Positions 44,671-54,612 are shown, counted from the stretch's first letter. The stretch: 64,000 nt of DNA from Pseudomonas sp. HMWF032 (GCF_003060885.1 NZ_QAIG01000008.1:223904-287903), one strand, 5' to 3'. The notes: generated from the sequence alone by a model not told the origin. Numbers and translations: made by a program.

Positions 44671-45878
44671 TGTGCACCGCTCCCTAGCGCGCAGGACACA
44701 TGGGCCAAATACACCCCATACATCAGGGTAGCGTTGGTGCTGATGGCAAAGTTTTCATGGGCCCACACCTGCGCCTGACGGCCCAACCTCTGGCGCAGTG
44801 CATGATCCTCGGCCAGGCGCTGCAACGCATCGGCTAGCAGCACCGGATCGGGACGCAGGACAGCAAGCCCGGTTACTTCATGAATGATCGCATCAGGCAC
44901 CGGATCCTGAACGGCCACAACGCTTGGAATTGAATAGAACGCAGCCTCGAATACTGGGCGACCGGCAGCGTCCAAGTGCGAAGGGAAACAAAGTACATCT
45001 AGCTGAGGGTACAGCGTTCGCACATCCCCGACGAATCCCAGCATGCTGACATGCGATTGCAGGTCATGTTCAGCAATCAGCGCCTCGAGATCTGCTCGCA
45101 CATCTCGCGCAAAACCCAGCTTGCCTAGCACCCACGCCTTTAGTCCCGACAGCTGTCGCGCATTCTCACCGGCAATTAGGCAGTGAACCGCCACACCACG
45201 CTGCCTAAGAATGCGCATGGCCTCGACCAACTCATAGACACCCTTGAGTGCAATCAGCACCCCGAGAAACCCCACCTTAACCACAGCCTGATCACAGCTG
45301 TCCCGGCGCAACGGGGGAATATCGATACCAAGACCGTTATGCACGATGTGAACGTGAAGCTGGGCATCCAACGTTTTTCTCACCGTATGATCGATCGCCA
45401 CGACAGCATCGGCATAAGTGCCCAGCCAACGATTGAGAAAGCGGGTACGCAACCCGCTTCCTGGGCTTCGCTGCAAGGAGCGTACATGCACCACCATAGG
45501 GATGCGCAACAACCATTTGGCCAGCATGCCCAGTGGCAGCAAAGTGATTTCATTCACATGCAGAAGATCGAACCGCTCACGGCGCAGGCGCAAGATCGCC
45601 GCCACGCAAAACGGCAACAGCAGTAACTCGCGCAAAAGGATGATCCAACGCAGCCGGCGATAGTAACCATAGCGGGTGTTGTCAAACTGGCTAAGACCGC
45701 GCACCGGCCTGACGTCCATGCCAGCGTCGCTGAAGGCCTTACACACAGGGCCGCGTGGAGTCACCACCGTACCGCTAACACCCTGTCGCCGCAGGCAAGC
45801 AAAGAGCTCTATAAGGCTTTTGGAGGCGCCGCCAAAGGCGGCGGCCGGGTGCAGGTAAAGAATGCGCACAGCGCTCAC
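44667..45878 (-). CDS. glycosyltransferase family 4 protein
   Basis: A 403-residue GT-B protein. YLHPAAAFGGASKSLIEL at the N terminus, HVNEITLLPLGMLAKWLL and HVRSLQRSP in the acceptor half, then VGFLGVLIALKGVYELVEA and FPSHLDAAGRPVFEAAFYSIPSV with the Glu of the nucleotide-sugar site. Donor and acceptor are unknown. GTG 45878 overlaps the WecB-type stop by 4 bases; a second GTG at 45869 also fits. It is one of at least six glycosyltransferases in the locus. Confidence 0.88.
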   Translation of the reverse strand: MSAVRILYLHPAAAFGGASKSLIELFACLRRQGVSGTVVTPRGPVCKAFSDAGMDVRPVRGLSQFDNTRYGYYRRLRWIILLRELLLLPFCVAAILRLRRERFDLLHVNEITLLPLGMLAKWLLRIPMVVHVRSLQRSPGSGLRTRFLNRWLGTYADAVVAIDHTVRKTLDAQLHVHIVHNGLGIDIPPLRRDSCDQAVVKVGFLGVLIALKGVYELVEAMRILRQRGVAVHCLIAGENARQLSGLKAWVLGKLGFARDVRADLEALIAEHDLQSHVSMLGFVGDVRTLYPQLDVLCFPSHLDAAGRPVFEAAFYSIPSVVAVQDPVPDAIIHEVTGLAVLRPDPVLLADALQRLAEDHALRQRLGRQAQVWAHENFAISTNATLMYGVYLAHVSCALGSGAQ

Positions 45879-46954
45879 TGTCCCCTGCGCAGGGTCAGGA
45901 TCGCCTCGATGACGGCATAGGAAGCCTGGCCGGTGCCATAAGGCTGCCGATCTTCGACACCTTTGCTGTAGGCGACGTCGAATGCATTGAAGAAATCCTC
46001 TCTCATGGGGGCTGCCAGCCGATTCCAGCCCATATCGAGCAATTCCATCCACTCGGTTTCATCGCGCAAGGTGAGGCATGGAACCCGATGAAAGTAGGCT
46101 TCCTTCTGCACCCCACCGGAGTCCGTGACGATCAGGGCTGCGTGCTTCTCGAGCATCACCATGTCGATATAGCCCAACGGCTCGACGATACGCACATTGG
46201 CCGGCAGGTTGATGGCCATGTCGGCGATACGCCGGCGCGTTCTGGGGTGCAGCGGCAGCACCACCGCCACCGGTGCCCTGCCCAGGCCCTCGAAGATCCG
46301 TTGCAGTCGCACGGGATCATCGGTGTTCTCCTGACGGTGAATGGTTGCTAACCAGTAGGTCGAAGGTACCAGCTGCAGCTGCTGGAGAATCGAGCTGGAG
46401 TGCTCGGCCGTCGCACCGAAGTGCAGCGCGGCGTCATACATGACATCACCTACATTCATCACGTGGGCCCCACAGATGCCTTCGGCGGCCAGGTTACGAA
46501 TGCCCTGTTCGTTGGGTGTCAGCAGCAGGCTGCTGACATGGTCAGTCAAGCGCCGGTTGATCTCTTCGGGCATGCGCATGTTGAATGAACGAAGCCCCGC
46601 TTCCACATGCACCACGGGTACGTGAAGCTTGGCTGCCGCAAGCGCCCCGGCCAGCGTCGAATCGGTGTCTCCGTAGACCAGCACCGCATCAGGCCGCTGC
46701 TCCAGCAGCACCGCCTCGATCGCCTCGATCATGCGCCCGGTGTTCTGACCGTGAGTTCCGCCACCGACGCCCAGATGATATGCAGGCCGGGGTATTTCCA
46801 ACTCTTTGAAAAACACGTCAGACATGTTGGCGTCGAAGTGCTGACCGGTGTGAATCATGACCTCGGTGCAATCCTGACGCCCGGACAATGCCCTCGAGAC
46901 CGCGGCAGCCTTGATGAACTGTGGGCGCGCACCCACAACAGTGATAATCTTCAT
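45875..46954 (-). CDS. UDP-GlcNAc 2-epimerase (non-hydrolysing, WecB/WbpI type)
   Basis: A 359-residue enzyme: IITVVGARPQFIKAAAVSRA, THTGQHFDANMSDVFFKEL (as IHTGQHFD), LVYGDTDSTLAGALAA, HVEAGLRSFNMRMPEEINRR, TIHRQENTDDP and TDSGGVQKEAYF. These define the WecB/WbpI group, distinct from the 37168 epimerase. It interconverts UDP-GlcNAc and UDP-ManNAc, or the corresponding 3-acylamino uronic form. No UDP-ManNAc dehydrogenase is in the window, so the final sugar is open. ATG 46954 starts homology; GAGA lies before it. Confidence 0.92.
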   Translation of the reverse strand: MKIITVVGARPQFIKAAAVSRALSGRQDCTEVMIHTGQHFDANMSDVFFKELEIPRPAYHLGVGGGTHGQNTGRMIEAIEAVLLEQRPDAVLVYGDTDSTLAGALAAAKLHVPVVHVEAGLRSFNMRMPEEINRRLTDHVSSLLLTPNEQGIRNLAAEGICGAHVMNVGDVMYDAALHFGATAEHSSSILQQLQLVPSTYWLATIHRQENTDDPVRLQRIFEGLGRAPVAVVLPLHPRTRRRIADMAINLPANVRIVEPLGYIDMVMLEKHAALIVTDSGGVQKEAYFHRVPCLTLRDETEWMELLDMGWNRLAAPMREDFFNAFDVAYSKGVEDRQPYGTGQASYAVIEAILTLRRGQ

Positions 46955-46976
46955 TGTTTTGTCTCGAATCTGTAAG

Positions 46977-48101
46977 TCAAAGCAGCCGCTCAAGCGTCGA
47001 CAACAGCAACGCACCATCGTGGGCATAGCTGAGTTCATGGGCAGCAACGTGCGCGGCCTGCTTGAAGGCCATTATGTCTTCAGCGCTAAGCGCGTTCAGT
47101 ACTTGCGCCAGAGCTTGCGGCTCGAACGACTGCGCCACCACCCCCAGCCTGTGCTTACGCAACAGGTTGGCCATTTCCGGCGAAGGGCCGATGGCGATGC
47201 CCAGACCCGCCTGGACGAACTCGAAGAACTTGTTCGGTAGTGCGTGCTCATGGTTGAAGTTGACGGGCGGCAAAAGGTAGACACCCACGTCGAACTCGTT
47301 CAGGCGTTCACAGATATCCTGCATAGCCACCGGCTCAATGAAGCGAATTCGGGAATCCGACTGGGCCGCCGCCCGCAATTCCGCCATATAGACGGCATCT
47401 GTTTCCACCAGCATGAAATCCAGGGTAAAACGCGCATCCAAGTGCTTAATCATCTCGATCATTACGCCCAGATGGCGAGAGCGTATGGCCGAACCATGGT
47501 GAATCAGACGTATGCAATCGGCATCGACCGCAGAGGGCGACAGCTTCTGATCAAGCGGCGCATTGTGAATAACCTTGCACGGCACCCCATACTCACGCTC
47601 GTACTCGTCCGCGATGCCCTGACACACGGTAGTCATCGCCGCAGCCCTAGACAGGTAGCGCTGGCATAAGTAGTCGTGATAGCGGCCAAACAAGACTTTC
47701 CACAGCAGCTTGTCGTCAAACTCCCTTGGCGAATACTCGTGTGCGTCCATTAGCACCGGGTGCCCCTGCGCAAGATCCAGGGCCAGCGGCAGTGCCGAGA
47801 TGTCGTTGGCGACGATCAGGTCAAAGCAGCGCTCACCCAACAAACGCCGGGCGTGCCGTACCTGCGGCAAACTCCAGTAGTAACTTTCAAAAGCGCCCAA
47901 AAGCAGCTTGCTAGCCCAGAGCCCCTTTAGCAACAACCCGGCCGACGGTTTGTCGAGTGCAATGAATTCAATATTCGCATCGGGGGCGCGACCGTATCCG
48001 GCCACAGTTACCCGATGAGCATGCTCCAGCAAACGCACCTGGCGCATGACGCGTGGATCGCTGTGAATGACCGAAAACGAAATTATCAAAATGGACTTCA
48101 A
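46977..48101 (-). CDS. glycosyltransferase (GT-B), paralogue of 50012-51145
   Basis: A 374-residue protein: ILIISFSVIHSDPRVMRQVRLL, FDLIVANDISALPLALDLA, LMDAHEYSPREFDDKLLWK, IRLIHHGSAIRSRHLGVMIEMIKHL and HALPNKFFEFVQAGLGIAIGP. It shares these blocks with the gene at 50012, on the other side of asnB. Donor unknown. The start is TTG 48101 by frame; the ribosome site (GAG) is weak. Confidence 0.85.
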   Translation of the reverse strand: MKSILIISFSVIHSDPRVMRQVRLLEHAHRVTVAGYGRAPDANIEFIALDKPSAGLLLKGLWASKLLLGAFESYYWSLPQVRHARRLLGERCFDLIVANDISALPLALDLAQGHPVLMDAHEYSPREFDDKLLWKVLFGRYHDYLCQRYLSRAAAMTTVCQGIADEYEREYGVPCKVIHNAPLDQKLSPSAVDADCIRLIHHGSAIRSRHLGVMIEMIKHLDARFTLDFMLVETDAVYMAELRAAAQSDSRIRFIEPVAMQDICERLNEFDVGVYLLPPVNFNHEHALPNKFFEFVQAGLGIAIGPSPEMANLLRKHRLGVVAQSFEPQALAQVLNALSAEDIMAFKQAAHVAAHELSYAHDGALLLSTLERLL

Positions 48102-48118
48102 AATTTATACGCTCAACG

Positions 48119-50005
48119 TCAAGCAATGAAATGGCTGTACCAGCGGCAAAAATTAATCCAGCGCCACACCTGCCACGAGAACGGCTTCTTGCCGGCCATG
48201 ATCAGCTCGAACTCCAGTAGGGCCTCAGCCTGATCGAAGAACGGTAGACGTAGGTCATGGCGCAACCAATCGCGTACGACGTCGAGCATCGAGCCGAGCC
48301 AGACCTGCTCAGGTGTGGCAAAACCGATCTTGTCGCGCCTATCGAGTACGTCATCGGGAACAATACCGCGCATGGCCGCACGGAAGACTGACTTCGTCTC
48401 TCCCTGAGGAGAAATCAAATAGGACTCTGGAAGAGAAAGCAGCAGATTAACCATACCCAGAGTTAGAAACGGTACCCGGCTTTCCACGGAAAACCGCATC
48501 GAGTTGCGGTCACCGTGGCGCAGCAGCGCAGGCAGACCGCGCCGAGTGAGCGAAAGCCCCAACTCCGCCATCACTCTGCGTCCCGTAGCCGTCACCTCGG
48601 CACGCTGATGCGGAAATTGCTGTAAAACGCCCGCCTCAACTAGCGGATCACGCCTAATCCAGGCGGGGAGTGAGCCCATACCATTCAAAGAGCGTAGTGC
48701 CTGATACAACGATCCTTGAGTCATCTCCGCTACACAGCGTTTGGCACCCGCCATCCGGCTACGACCAGGCCATTTGGCCCACTGCTCCAGAAAACTCCAG
48801 GCTTCTGACAACTGGCCCTTCTCCACCAAGCTATGCAGGCGCTGACCTGGATAGCCGTTGTAGCCAGCTAGCATCTCATCTGCGCCCTGGCCATCCAGAG
48901 TCACAGTCACGCCTTGCTCTTTGGCTAACTGGAAGACACGGTACTGCGCGTAGATGCTGGTACTGCCGAAAGGCTCGCCTTGTGCAAGGATCATCGCGTC
49001 AAGATCACGCGCAAGCTCCTCGGCACTGACCACCACTTTATGCGGCACCGCTCCAACGTGTTCATTGACCCGATCGACCCAGGCTTCCTCACTGACCTCA
49101 CTGCCACGCGCGATGTAGCTGAAGGTATTGATCGGCAAGTCAGGCTCGACATGACGCATAGCGCAGACGACCGCAGAGGAGTCAATGCCACCGGAAAGAG
49201 CCGCACCGATGGCTACGTCACTACGCAAATGCAAACGAATGCTGGAGAGAAACTCCTCGCGGACTTTCTCGGCAGCATCGGCAAAGCTAAGGTCATGGCG
49301 CTCGTCGATTGTCGGGCGCCACCAACACGCCGGCTCACCAAGGCTACCTGCACTAAGGTCCACACGCATGATGTGACCTGGCGGCAAATGCGAAACACCA
49401 TCGAAAAAGGTCTCTGCACAACTGTCGTAATCGCCATGTACAAGATAGTCGTACGAGCGTTGCCAGTTCAGCTGTACCTTTTCTTGCTTTAACGCCTTGA
49501 TCGCCGGGAGCTCCGACGCAAAAACAAAGCGCCCCTGTTCCTGCGCATAGAAGAACGGCTTGATACCGAACGGGTCGCGCACGCAAGTGAGCGTACCGGC
49601 ATTACGGTCAAGAACCACGAAGGCGAACATACCCACCAGCCTATCTAGGCACGCAGCACCCCAGGTACGCCAGGCCGCAAGTAGCACCTCGGTATCGGAG
49701 TCCGATTTGAAAGTCAGGCCCGCAGCTTGCAACTCGGTGCGAAGCTCTCGGTAGTTATAGATCTCACCGTTGAAAACGATCGACAGTGACTGGTCTTCCG
49801 TGGTCATGGGCTGATGGCCGCCAGACGACAGATCAATGATCGAGAGGCGCGTATGACCCAGCGCAACATTCGCCCCAGCACAGGTATAAAGCTCTCGCCC
49901 GTGATCGTTAGGACCGCGATAACGCAGTGTATGCAGCGCCTCATCCACTTTACTTACGGGCACCGAGGCGCCGTTAAACCAGGCACCACCTAAAATTCCA
50001 CACAT
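48119..50005 (-). CDS. glutamine-dependent amidotransferase of the AsnB type (first)
   Basis: A 628-residue protein. Cys2 of MCGILGG is the glutaminase nucleophile, followed by RGPNDHGRE, LGHTRLSIIDLSSGGHQPM and VFNGEIYNYREL; the synthetase half has AIGAALSGGIDSSAV, the PP-loop for ATP. Such AsnB homologues in O-antigen clusters (WbpS of P. aeruginosa O6) amidate sugar uronic acids rather than aspartate, and the location suggests this. It lies between the two paralogous glycosyltransferases, 6 bases after the next gene's start region. Confidence 0.9.
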   Translation of the reverse strand: MCGILGGAWFNGASVPVSKVDEALHTLRYRGPNDHGRELYTCAGANVALGHTRLSIIDLSSGGHQPMTTEDQSLSIVFNGEIYNYRELRTELQAAGLTFKSDSDTEVLLAAWRTWGAACLDRLVGMFAFVVLDRNAGTLTCVRDPFGIKPFFYAQEQGRFVFASELPAIKALKQEKVQLNWQRSYDYLVHGDYDSCAETFFDGVSHLPPGHIMRVDLSAGSLGEPACWWRPTIDERHDLSFADAAEKVREEFLSSIRLHLRSDVAIGAALSGGIDSSAVVCAMRHVEPDLPINTFSYIARGSEVSEEAWVDRVNEHVGAVPHKVVVSAEELARDLDAMILAQGEPFGSTSIYAQYRVFQLAKEQGVTVTLDGQGADEMLAGYNGYPGQRLHSLVEKGQLSEAWSFLEQWAKWPGRSRMAGAKRCVAEMTQGSLYQALRSLNGMGSLPAWIRRDPLVEAGVLQQFPHQRAEVTATGRRVMAELGLSLTRRGLPALLRHGDRNSMRFSVESRVPFLTLGMVNLLLSLPESYLISPQGETKSVFRAAMRGIVPDDVLDRRDKIGFATPEQVWLGSMLDVVRDWLRHDLRLPFFDQAEALLEFELIMAGKKPFSWQVWRWINFCRWYSHFIA

Positions 50006-50011
50006 GCAAAC

Positions 50012-51145
50012 TTATCTCGTAAAAGCGTCAGCCAGACGCTTGAAATCGGAATACACCGTCTCGGCGCAATAGCGTTGCGCAGCCACTGCGGAAGCTCGCT
50101 TCATCGACATGATTGTTGCTTCGTCCAACGCATTGATTGCGCGGGCCAGCGATGCCGAAGAGAAGTCTTCGGACACGACCCCGACGCTAGTCGAGCGCAC
50201 CAACCGAGCCATTTCATGATTGGGTGAAACAACGACCGCCAGCCGTGCCTGCATAAACTCGAAAAGTTTATTCGGTAGTGCATATTTGTAGCTGATCGCC
50301 TCAGGCTCCAGCAGGAATACGCCAATGTCATAGTCACGATTGAGGACTTCAGAAATCAACGGCATCGGCACAGGCTCTCGAAAGCGAATGCGCTGACCCT
50401 CATAGGTTTCTTTCAACCAACTGCAATAAGCGCTGTCTGACTCGACCAGCATAAAATCGAACTCGAAACGCTCATCGAGCAGCAATGCAGCCTCCGCCAT
50501 AAGCTCCAACTTGCGGCTAGGGCAGCCAGCGCCATGGTGAATCAGACGGATCTTTTCCCCAACCTCCTTAGGAACTGCCTCTAGATAGGAAGGACAATTC
50601 ATCAAAACGCCAGGCAAAGCCACAAGGAATTCTTGGCGATAGAGCTCAGCGATCGAGTCACACACCGTCAACACATGGTTGACCCGAGGCAGGAACCGAC
50701 GGCACAGATACCGCGGATAGCCTTTCCAGAACAAGTTCCATTTCCATCCGGGAAGCTGCTCGCCCGGCGCAAATTCGTGCATATCCGCAATCACAGGCAC
50801 ATGTTGCCCGGCCAACGAGGACGCAACCGGCAATGACGATGCGTCATTGGCAATAATCAGATCGAACTGCTGCCCCTTCAAGCGCTGCAAGGCTGCACGC
50901 TTATCGGTGTCCATCCAGAAAACTGCGGCATAGAGCCTGAGCAGCAGACACAGGGCCTTGGCCAGTTTTTTTGGCAGGCTCGAGCGACCGGGCTCCGGTA
51001 TCTCAATATGTTGGTCGCCATAGCCTGGCTCACCGCCGTATCCGGCAGTGATCACTCGGAACCTGCCCTCGAGCGCCTGAGCGTGTCGGCGCACGCGCGG
51101 GTCGCGCTGCAAATTGGAGAAACTCAGTATTAGAACGGCTTTCAT
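50012..51145 (-). CDS. glycosyltransferase (GT-B), paralogue of 46977-48101
   Basis: A 377-residue protein: VLILSFSNLQRDPRVRRHAQAL, FDLIIANDASSLPVASSLA, IADMHEFAPGEQLPGWKWN, IRLIHHGAGCPSRKLELMAEA and YALPNKLFEFMQARLAVVVSP. The same blocks as in 46977-48101 show shared descent, and the two flank asnB. ATG 51145 starts homology; the longer frame to 51307 belongs to the neighbouring gene on another frame. Donor and acceptor unknown. Confidence 0.85.
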   Translation of the reverse strand: MKAVLILSFSNLQRDPRVRRHAQALEGRFRVITAGYGGEPGYGDQHIEIPEPGRSSLPKKLAKALCLLLRLYAAVFWMDTDKRAALQRLKGQQFDLIIANDASSLPVASSLAGQHVPVIADMHEFAPGEQLPGWKWNLFWKGYPRYLCRRFLPRVNHVLTVCDSIAELYRQEFLVALPGVLMNCPSYLEAVPKEVGEKIRLIHHGAGCPSRKLELMAEAALLLDERFEFDFMLVESDSAYCSWLKETYEGQRIRFREPVPMPLISEVLNRDYDIGVFLLEPEAISYKYALPNKLFEFMQARLAVVVSPNHEMARLVRSTSVGVVSEDFSSASLARAINALDEATIMSMKRASAVAAQRYCAETVYSDFKRLADAFTR

Positions 51146-51161
51146 GGTTGCTCGAATCTGC

Positions 51162-52316
51162 TCACTTCGCTCGTGTATTGATAGACGCCATATAGTCGTC
51201 GGCGATCGAAGCGGCGATCTGCATCGGATCATGCCACCGCTCAACATAGGCACGGCTCCTCTGCGCCAAGTCGACCAACTCCTCCCGCGACATGCACAAC
51301 ACGTCACGTAGTCGATCCTTGATAGTGAAAGGGTTGGTGTTAATGAAGGGAAGGTCCGCGCGCATCTGCTCCGGAATGAAGTGAAGATCTTCTTCGCGAA
51401 GGTACACCAGCACAGGTTTACCCAGCGCCATCAACTCCACCGCCAAACCTCCATACCAACCCGCGAATAGCTGGTCGATCAAGACATCTGCCTGCTCATA
51501 ATGTGTTCGTGCCTCAGCCTGCGAAATCCCCTCGACCAATATCAGCTCAAACGCGAAACCCTCTCCCTCAAGAGCCTCAAGCGACTCAAGAATAAGATCA
51601 GTGCCCTTAACACGGCGATGAGTTGGCGCATGAACAAACCGCAGCGGCCGCTGACTGCGTAACCCGTCATAGCTAGCCTTCCAGTCACTGAAATCGACGT
51701 GAGAATAGGGAACGAACCTCGCGTCCGCTGGCAGCACGTTTAGCAAATCTGGGTTCAACGCATAGACGCGCTCACAATGCTTGGCTAGGTAGGCGATATT
51801 CTTTTTCTTGAAGGCGTCCGAAGCATCCGAGTAGTAAGACTCGTCCACTTGCGTGGCGATGCTCACTGCGTAATGCTGGCGACAATAATCGCCTTGCCTA
51901 GCGTCGTCTCCCTGATATGTGAGAAACAACTTCTTGCGAAACAATCTGAACAATGACACTTCAAAACATTGAAGCCCACGCAGGTAAACTGAATATACAA
52001 AGCGCTTGAGCGAGGACAAGCCCTTGCTGCGCACCGGCCACTCGATGATATTGGCAGTGGCGATGGTAGTACCGGCATTGTAGTGAATGACGTCATAACT
52101 CCGCAGGCACGAAACGATGAACCAGAAGCGCCGCCACTCACACCTTAAAAAGCCCACGGGCGAAGGAACCAGCACTTTATCCACCGCGTAGGCCAGGTAA
52201 TTCTGCGAGATGATGCAGCAAGTGCTGTCCCAGCCCAGACGTTTCAGTTCGCGACTCAAAGCTGGCGGATTACCCCCAACAGCAGTTGGTGCATGCAGAA
52301 CACGTAGTTTCTTCAT
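51162..52316 (-). CDS. glycosyltransferase (GT-B)
   Basis: A 384-residue protein: RVLHAPTAVGGNPPALSRELKRL, YDVIHYNAGTTIA, FLTYQGDDARQGDYC, LRFVHAPTHRRVKGTDLILE and GGLAVELMALGKPVLVYLREED with the Glu of the donor site. The HAP(T/N)HRxxKGT block is shared with the gene at 54612, so they are relatives. It overlaps the SDR gene upstream by 1 base (TGATG). Substrate unknown. Confidence 0.85.
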   Translation of the reverse strand: MKKLRVLHAPTAVGGNPPALSRELKRLGWDSTCCIISQNYLAYAVDKVLVPSPVGFLRCEWRRFWFIVSCLRSYDVIHYNAGTTIATANIIEWPVRSKGLSSLKRFVYSVYLRGLQCFEVSLFRLFRKKLFLTYQGDDARQGDYCRQHYAVSIATQVDESYYSDASDAFKKKNIAYLAKHCERVYALNPDLLNVLPADARFVPYSHVDFSDWKASYDGLRSQRPLRFVHAPTHRRVKGTDLILESLEALEGEGFAFELILVEGISQAEARTHYEQADVLIDQLFAGWYGGLAVELMALGKPVLVYLREEDLHFIPEQMRADLPFINTNPFTIKDRLRDVLCMSREELVDLAQRSRAYVERWHDPMQIAASIADDYMASINTRAK

Positions 52317-53173
52317 CAGACCAGCTCTTCCAAGCCATCGGGCAAACCGACCTTCGGAATCCACCCCAAGGCACGCAGTGCCGAAATGTCGGCCACCAAA
52401 CGCGTGTGAACACCCGGCACATAATCGAAAACAGGCTTTACACCAACCTTGGCAGAAATCTGCAGCGCCAACTGCCTGAGTGAAACCACTTCAGAACCAG
52501 CTATGTTGAATGTGCTACTGCCTGGTTGCTGCATAATGCACTCCAGCGCACTTACAGCATCCGACACATGGACAGGGTTTATAACCAATCCCTCATCGCC
52601 TTGGAGCTGTATGAGGCTACCAGCACGCACATTATCCACTAACCTAGGAAGAAGCATGGATCTACGCTGAGCCCGACCATACATAAAGAAAAGCCGTAGA
52701 ATCGAAACATCCATTATCCCGGCATAGCTTCTAACAAGTAACTCTCCTGACAGCTTACTGGCCAGATAGTAACCCAGCTGTCCGTGAGGAACGATGGGCG
52801 AATTTTCATCGATCAACGCAGCACCACTTTCATAGATCCCCCCTGAAGAGGCGAAGATGAATTTCTGGCAACCAGCGGTGCGCGCATACTCGAGAATTTT
52901 AGCAGTGGATGCTATGTTGACACTGAAGACATCCAATGCTTGGTCTGGAAATTCTCTAAACTTTGAGGACTGCGCCAAATGCAAGATTACATCGACGCGT
53001 TCGGGAAGTTTGGAAATACTCCACTCCTCCGCAAAGTCTAAATAGTGATAACTGACACCTTCTTGACAATTTCCCAATCGATGGCACAGCGCATGTACCT
53101 CATGGATTGCTGAAAAATATTTCACAGCCTCGGAACCTAGCAGTCCATTAGCGCCGGTAATTAATACTTTCAT
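52316..53173 (-). CDS. NAD-dependent epimerase/dehydratase
   Basis: A 285-residue extended SDR: VLITGANGLLGSEAVKYF, LHLAQSSKFREFP, FIFASSGGIYE with the catalytic Ser and YYLASKLSGELL with YxxxK. Function in sugar-nucleotide conversion is likely; the substrate is unknown. It overlaps the flippase gene by 4 bases (ATGA) and the next glycosyltransferase by 1 base, so it is part of a tightly coupled module. Confidence 0.85.
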   Translation of the reverse strand: MKVLITGANGLLGSEAVKYFSAIHEVHALCHRLGNCQEGVSYHYLDFAEEWSISKLPERVDVILHLAQSSKFREFPDQALDVFSVNIASTAKILEYARTAGCQKFIFASSGGIYESGAALIDENSPIVPHGQLGYYLASKLSGELLVRSYAGIMDVSILRLFFMYGRAQRRSMLLPRLVDNVRAGSLIQLQGDEGLVINPVHVSDAVSALECIMQQPGSSTFNIAGSEVVSLRQLALQISAKVGVKPVFDYVPGVHTRLVADISALRALGWIPKVGLPDGLEELV

Positions 53174-54612
53174 TGATATTTCCATATCCTTCGCGACCAA
53201 GGTAAAGCAAATGCGCCGAGCACCATACATACTAAGGCCAACATAATTTTTATCGAAATAATTGACCAATTAAACTCAGGACTATGAAGCAACAGCGAAG
53301 CCATCAAAACCACCCCACCCAAGGCACTAAGAACGGACAGCGGCCAGAAGGACAATGGCAATGGATGTATTTTCTGTGTAGTCAAGCCATACATGATAGT
53401 CAGTGATAAGTACGAAAGCCCCATAGATATCGCAGCCCCAACCGCGCCGAACGACGGTATAAGCAACAGATTGAGCAATACGTTTATCACAACAGCAATC
53501 CATGCGAACCTTGATATGTAATGAGTCTTTCTTTCAATAGAAATTCCAATTACCGTGATTTGTGTAGTGGACTGGATTACCACAGAGAAACAAAGAAATA
53601 TCAAGGGTATAGCGGCGCCAGCATAACCAGAAGGCATCAAGAAGCCGATCAACTCTCCGGAAAACAAAGCAACGCCGCCCGCAGCAATAAGCATAACGTA
53701 GAGAAAGTATAGAAATACGTTGCAGTAAATAGCCCTATAGTTCTCAGGGTGATCGCTTTTGATTTTTATGATAAATGGGCTCCACGCTTGAGCAAAGGCA
53801 ATGGAAACAAATAGCGGCAATGTAGAAAAACGGAAAGCTACCGAATAGATTCCTGCCTCCTCTAAAGTCGCCAAACCCGCCAACATCCAACGATCAATTG
53901 CACCGAACAGCCAATAGGCAATCCCCGCAAAGATGAATGGATAGCCGAACCTGATAATCTCTCTAGCGCGCACGACATCAAAATTGAAAATCAAATCTTT
54001 TTTGATTAGTAACAGCCCTACAGGAAGAATAAGTACGTAGGCCATAAGCTGTGCAACAAGAAAACCGTCAAGCCCCTTGTGCAAATAAACTACTGCGTAG
54101 ACGGCTACAGCAATGGTCAGACAGCGACTGAGGACAGCCAGCAGGAAGAACCTACCGGGAGCAAAATGCAACCGAAGAACGTCCTGGATGTACTGCATCA
54201 GTTGTCCAAATACGACCAGAGCAGCGGCGACGTACAGCCCCCCCAAACTAAATGGAAAGTCCTTGGCACTCACCAAAGCATTCCCCCAGCAAAAGAGAAC
54301 AGCTGCAAGGCACAGAAACAGCATCAGACCGAAAAAACTCTGCACAACCATCCCCGTTGTAACCAGAGAGGGTCGCTGGCACAAGGAAACCGAAGAGTCC
54401 CAATAGAACCTCTGCACTGAGTTATTCAAACCACACCCCACAACCAGACCAGCAACTCCGATCAATGTCATGATCAGCTCAAGGCTGCCGTAATCACGAG
54501 GACTCAGAGCAGTAGCAAGCAAAGGAAACGAAAAAAACGCAACCGCCTTTGTAACTAAATCTGCCCCCCCATAAATGAGAGAGTCCCTAGCAAGGCCGCG
54601 ACCAAAACTCAT
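53170..54612 (-). CDS. Wzx-type polysaccharide flippase (second)
   Basis: A 480-residue membrane protein with about 14 hydrophobic segments: SLIYGGADLVTKAVAFFSFPLLA at the N terminus, PRDYGSLELIMTLIGVAGLVVG and a long C-terminal block with GAVGAAISMGLSYLSLTIMY. It belongs to the polysaccharide-biosynthesis (Polysacc_synt) exporter family. The N-terminal part differs from the flippase at 40252. It overlaps the glycosyltransferase at 54612 by 1 base and the SDR at 53170 by 4, so it belongs to the second module. No second Wzy is seen near it. Confidence 0.88.
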   Translation of the reverse strand: MSFGRGLARDSLIYGGADLVTKAVAFFSFPLLATALSPRDYGSLELIMTLIGVAGLVVGCGLNNSVQRFYWDSSVSLCQRPSLVTTGMVVQSFFGLMLFLCLAAVLFCWGNALVSAKDFPFSLGGLYVAAALVVFGQLMQYIQDVLRLHFAPGRFFLLAVLSRCLTIAVAVYAVVYLHKGLDGFLVAQLMAYVLILPVGLLLIKKDLIFNFDVVRAREIIRFGYPFIFAGIAYWLFGAIDRWMLAGLATLEEAGIYSVAFRFSTLPLFVSIAFAQAWSPFIIKIKSDHPENYRAIYCNVFLYFLYVMLIAAGGVALFSGELIGFLMPSGYAGAAIPLIFLCFSVVIQSTTQITVIGISIERKTHYISRFAWIAVVINVLLNLLLIPSFGAVGAAISMGLSYLSLTIMYGLTTQKIHPLPLSFWPLSVLSALGGVVLMASLLLHSPEFNWSIISIKIMLALVCMVLGAFALPWSRRIWKYQ

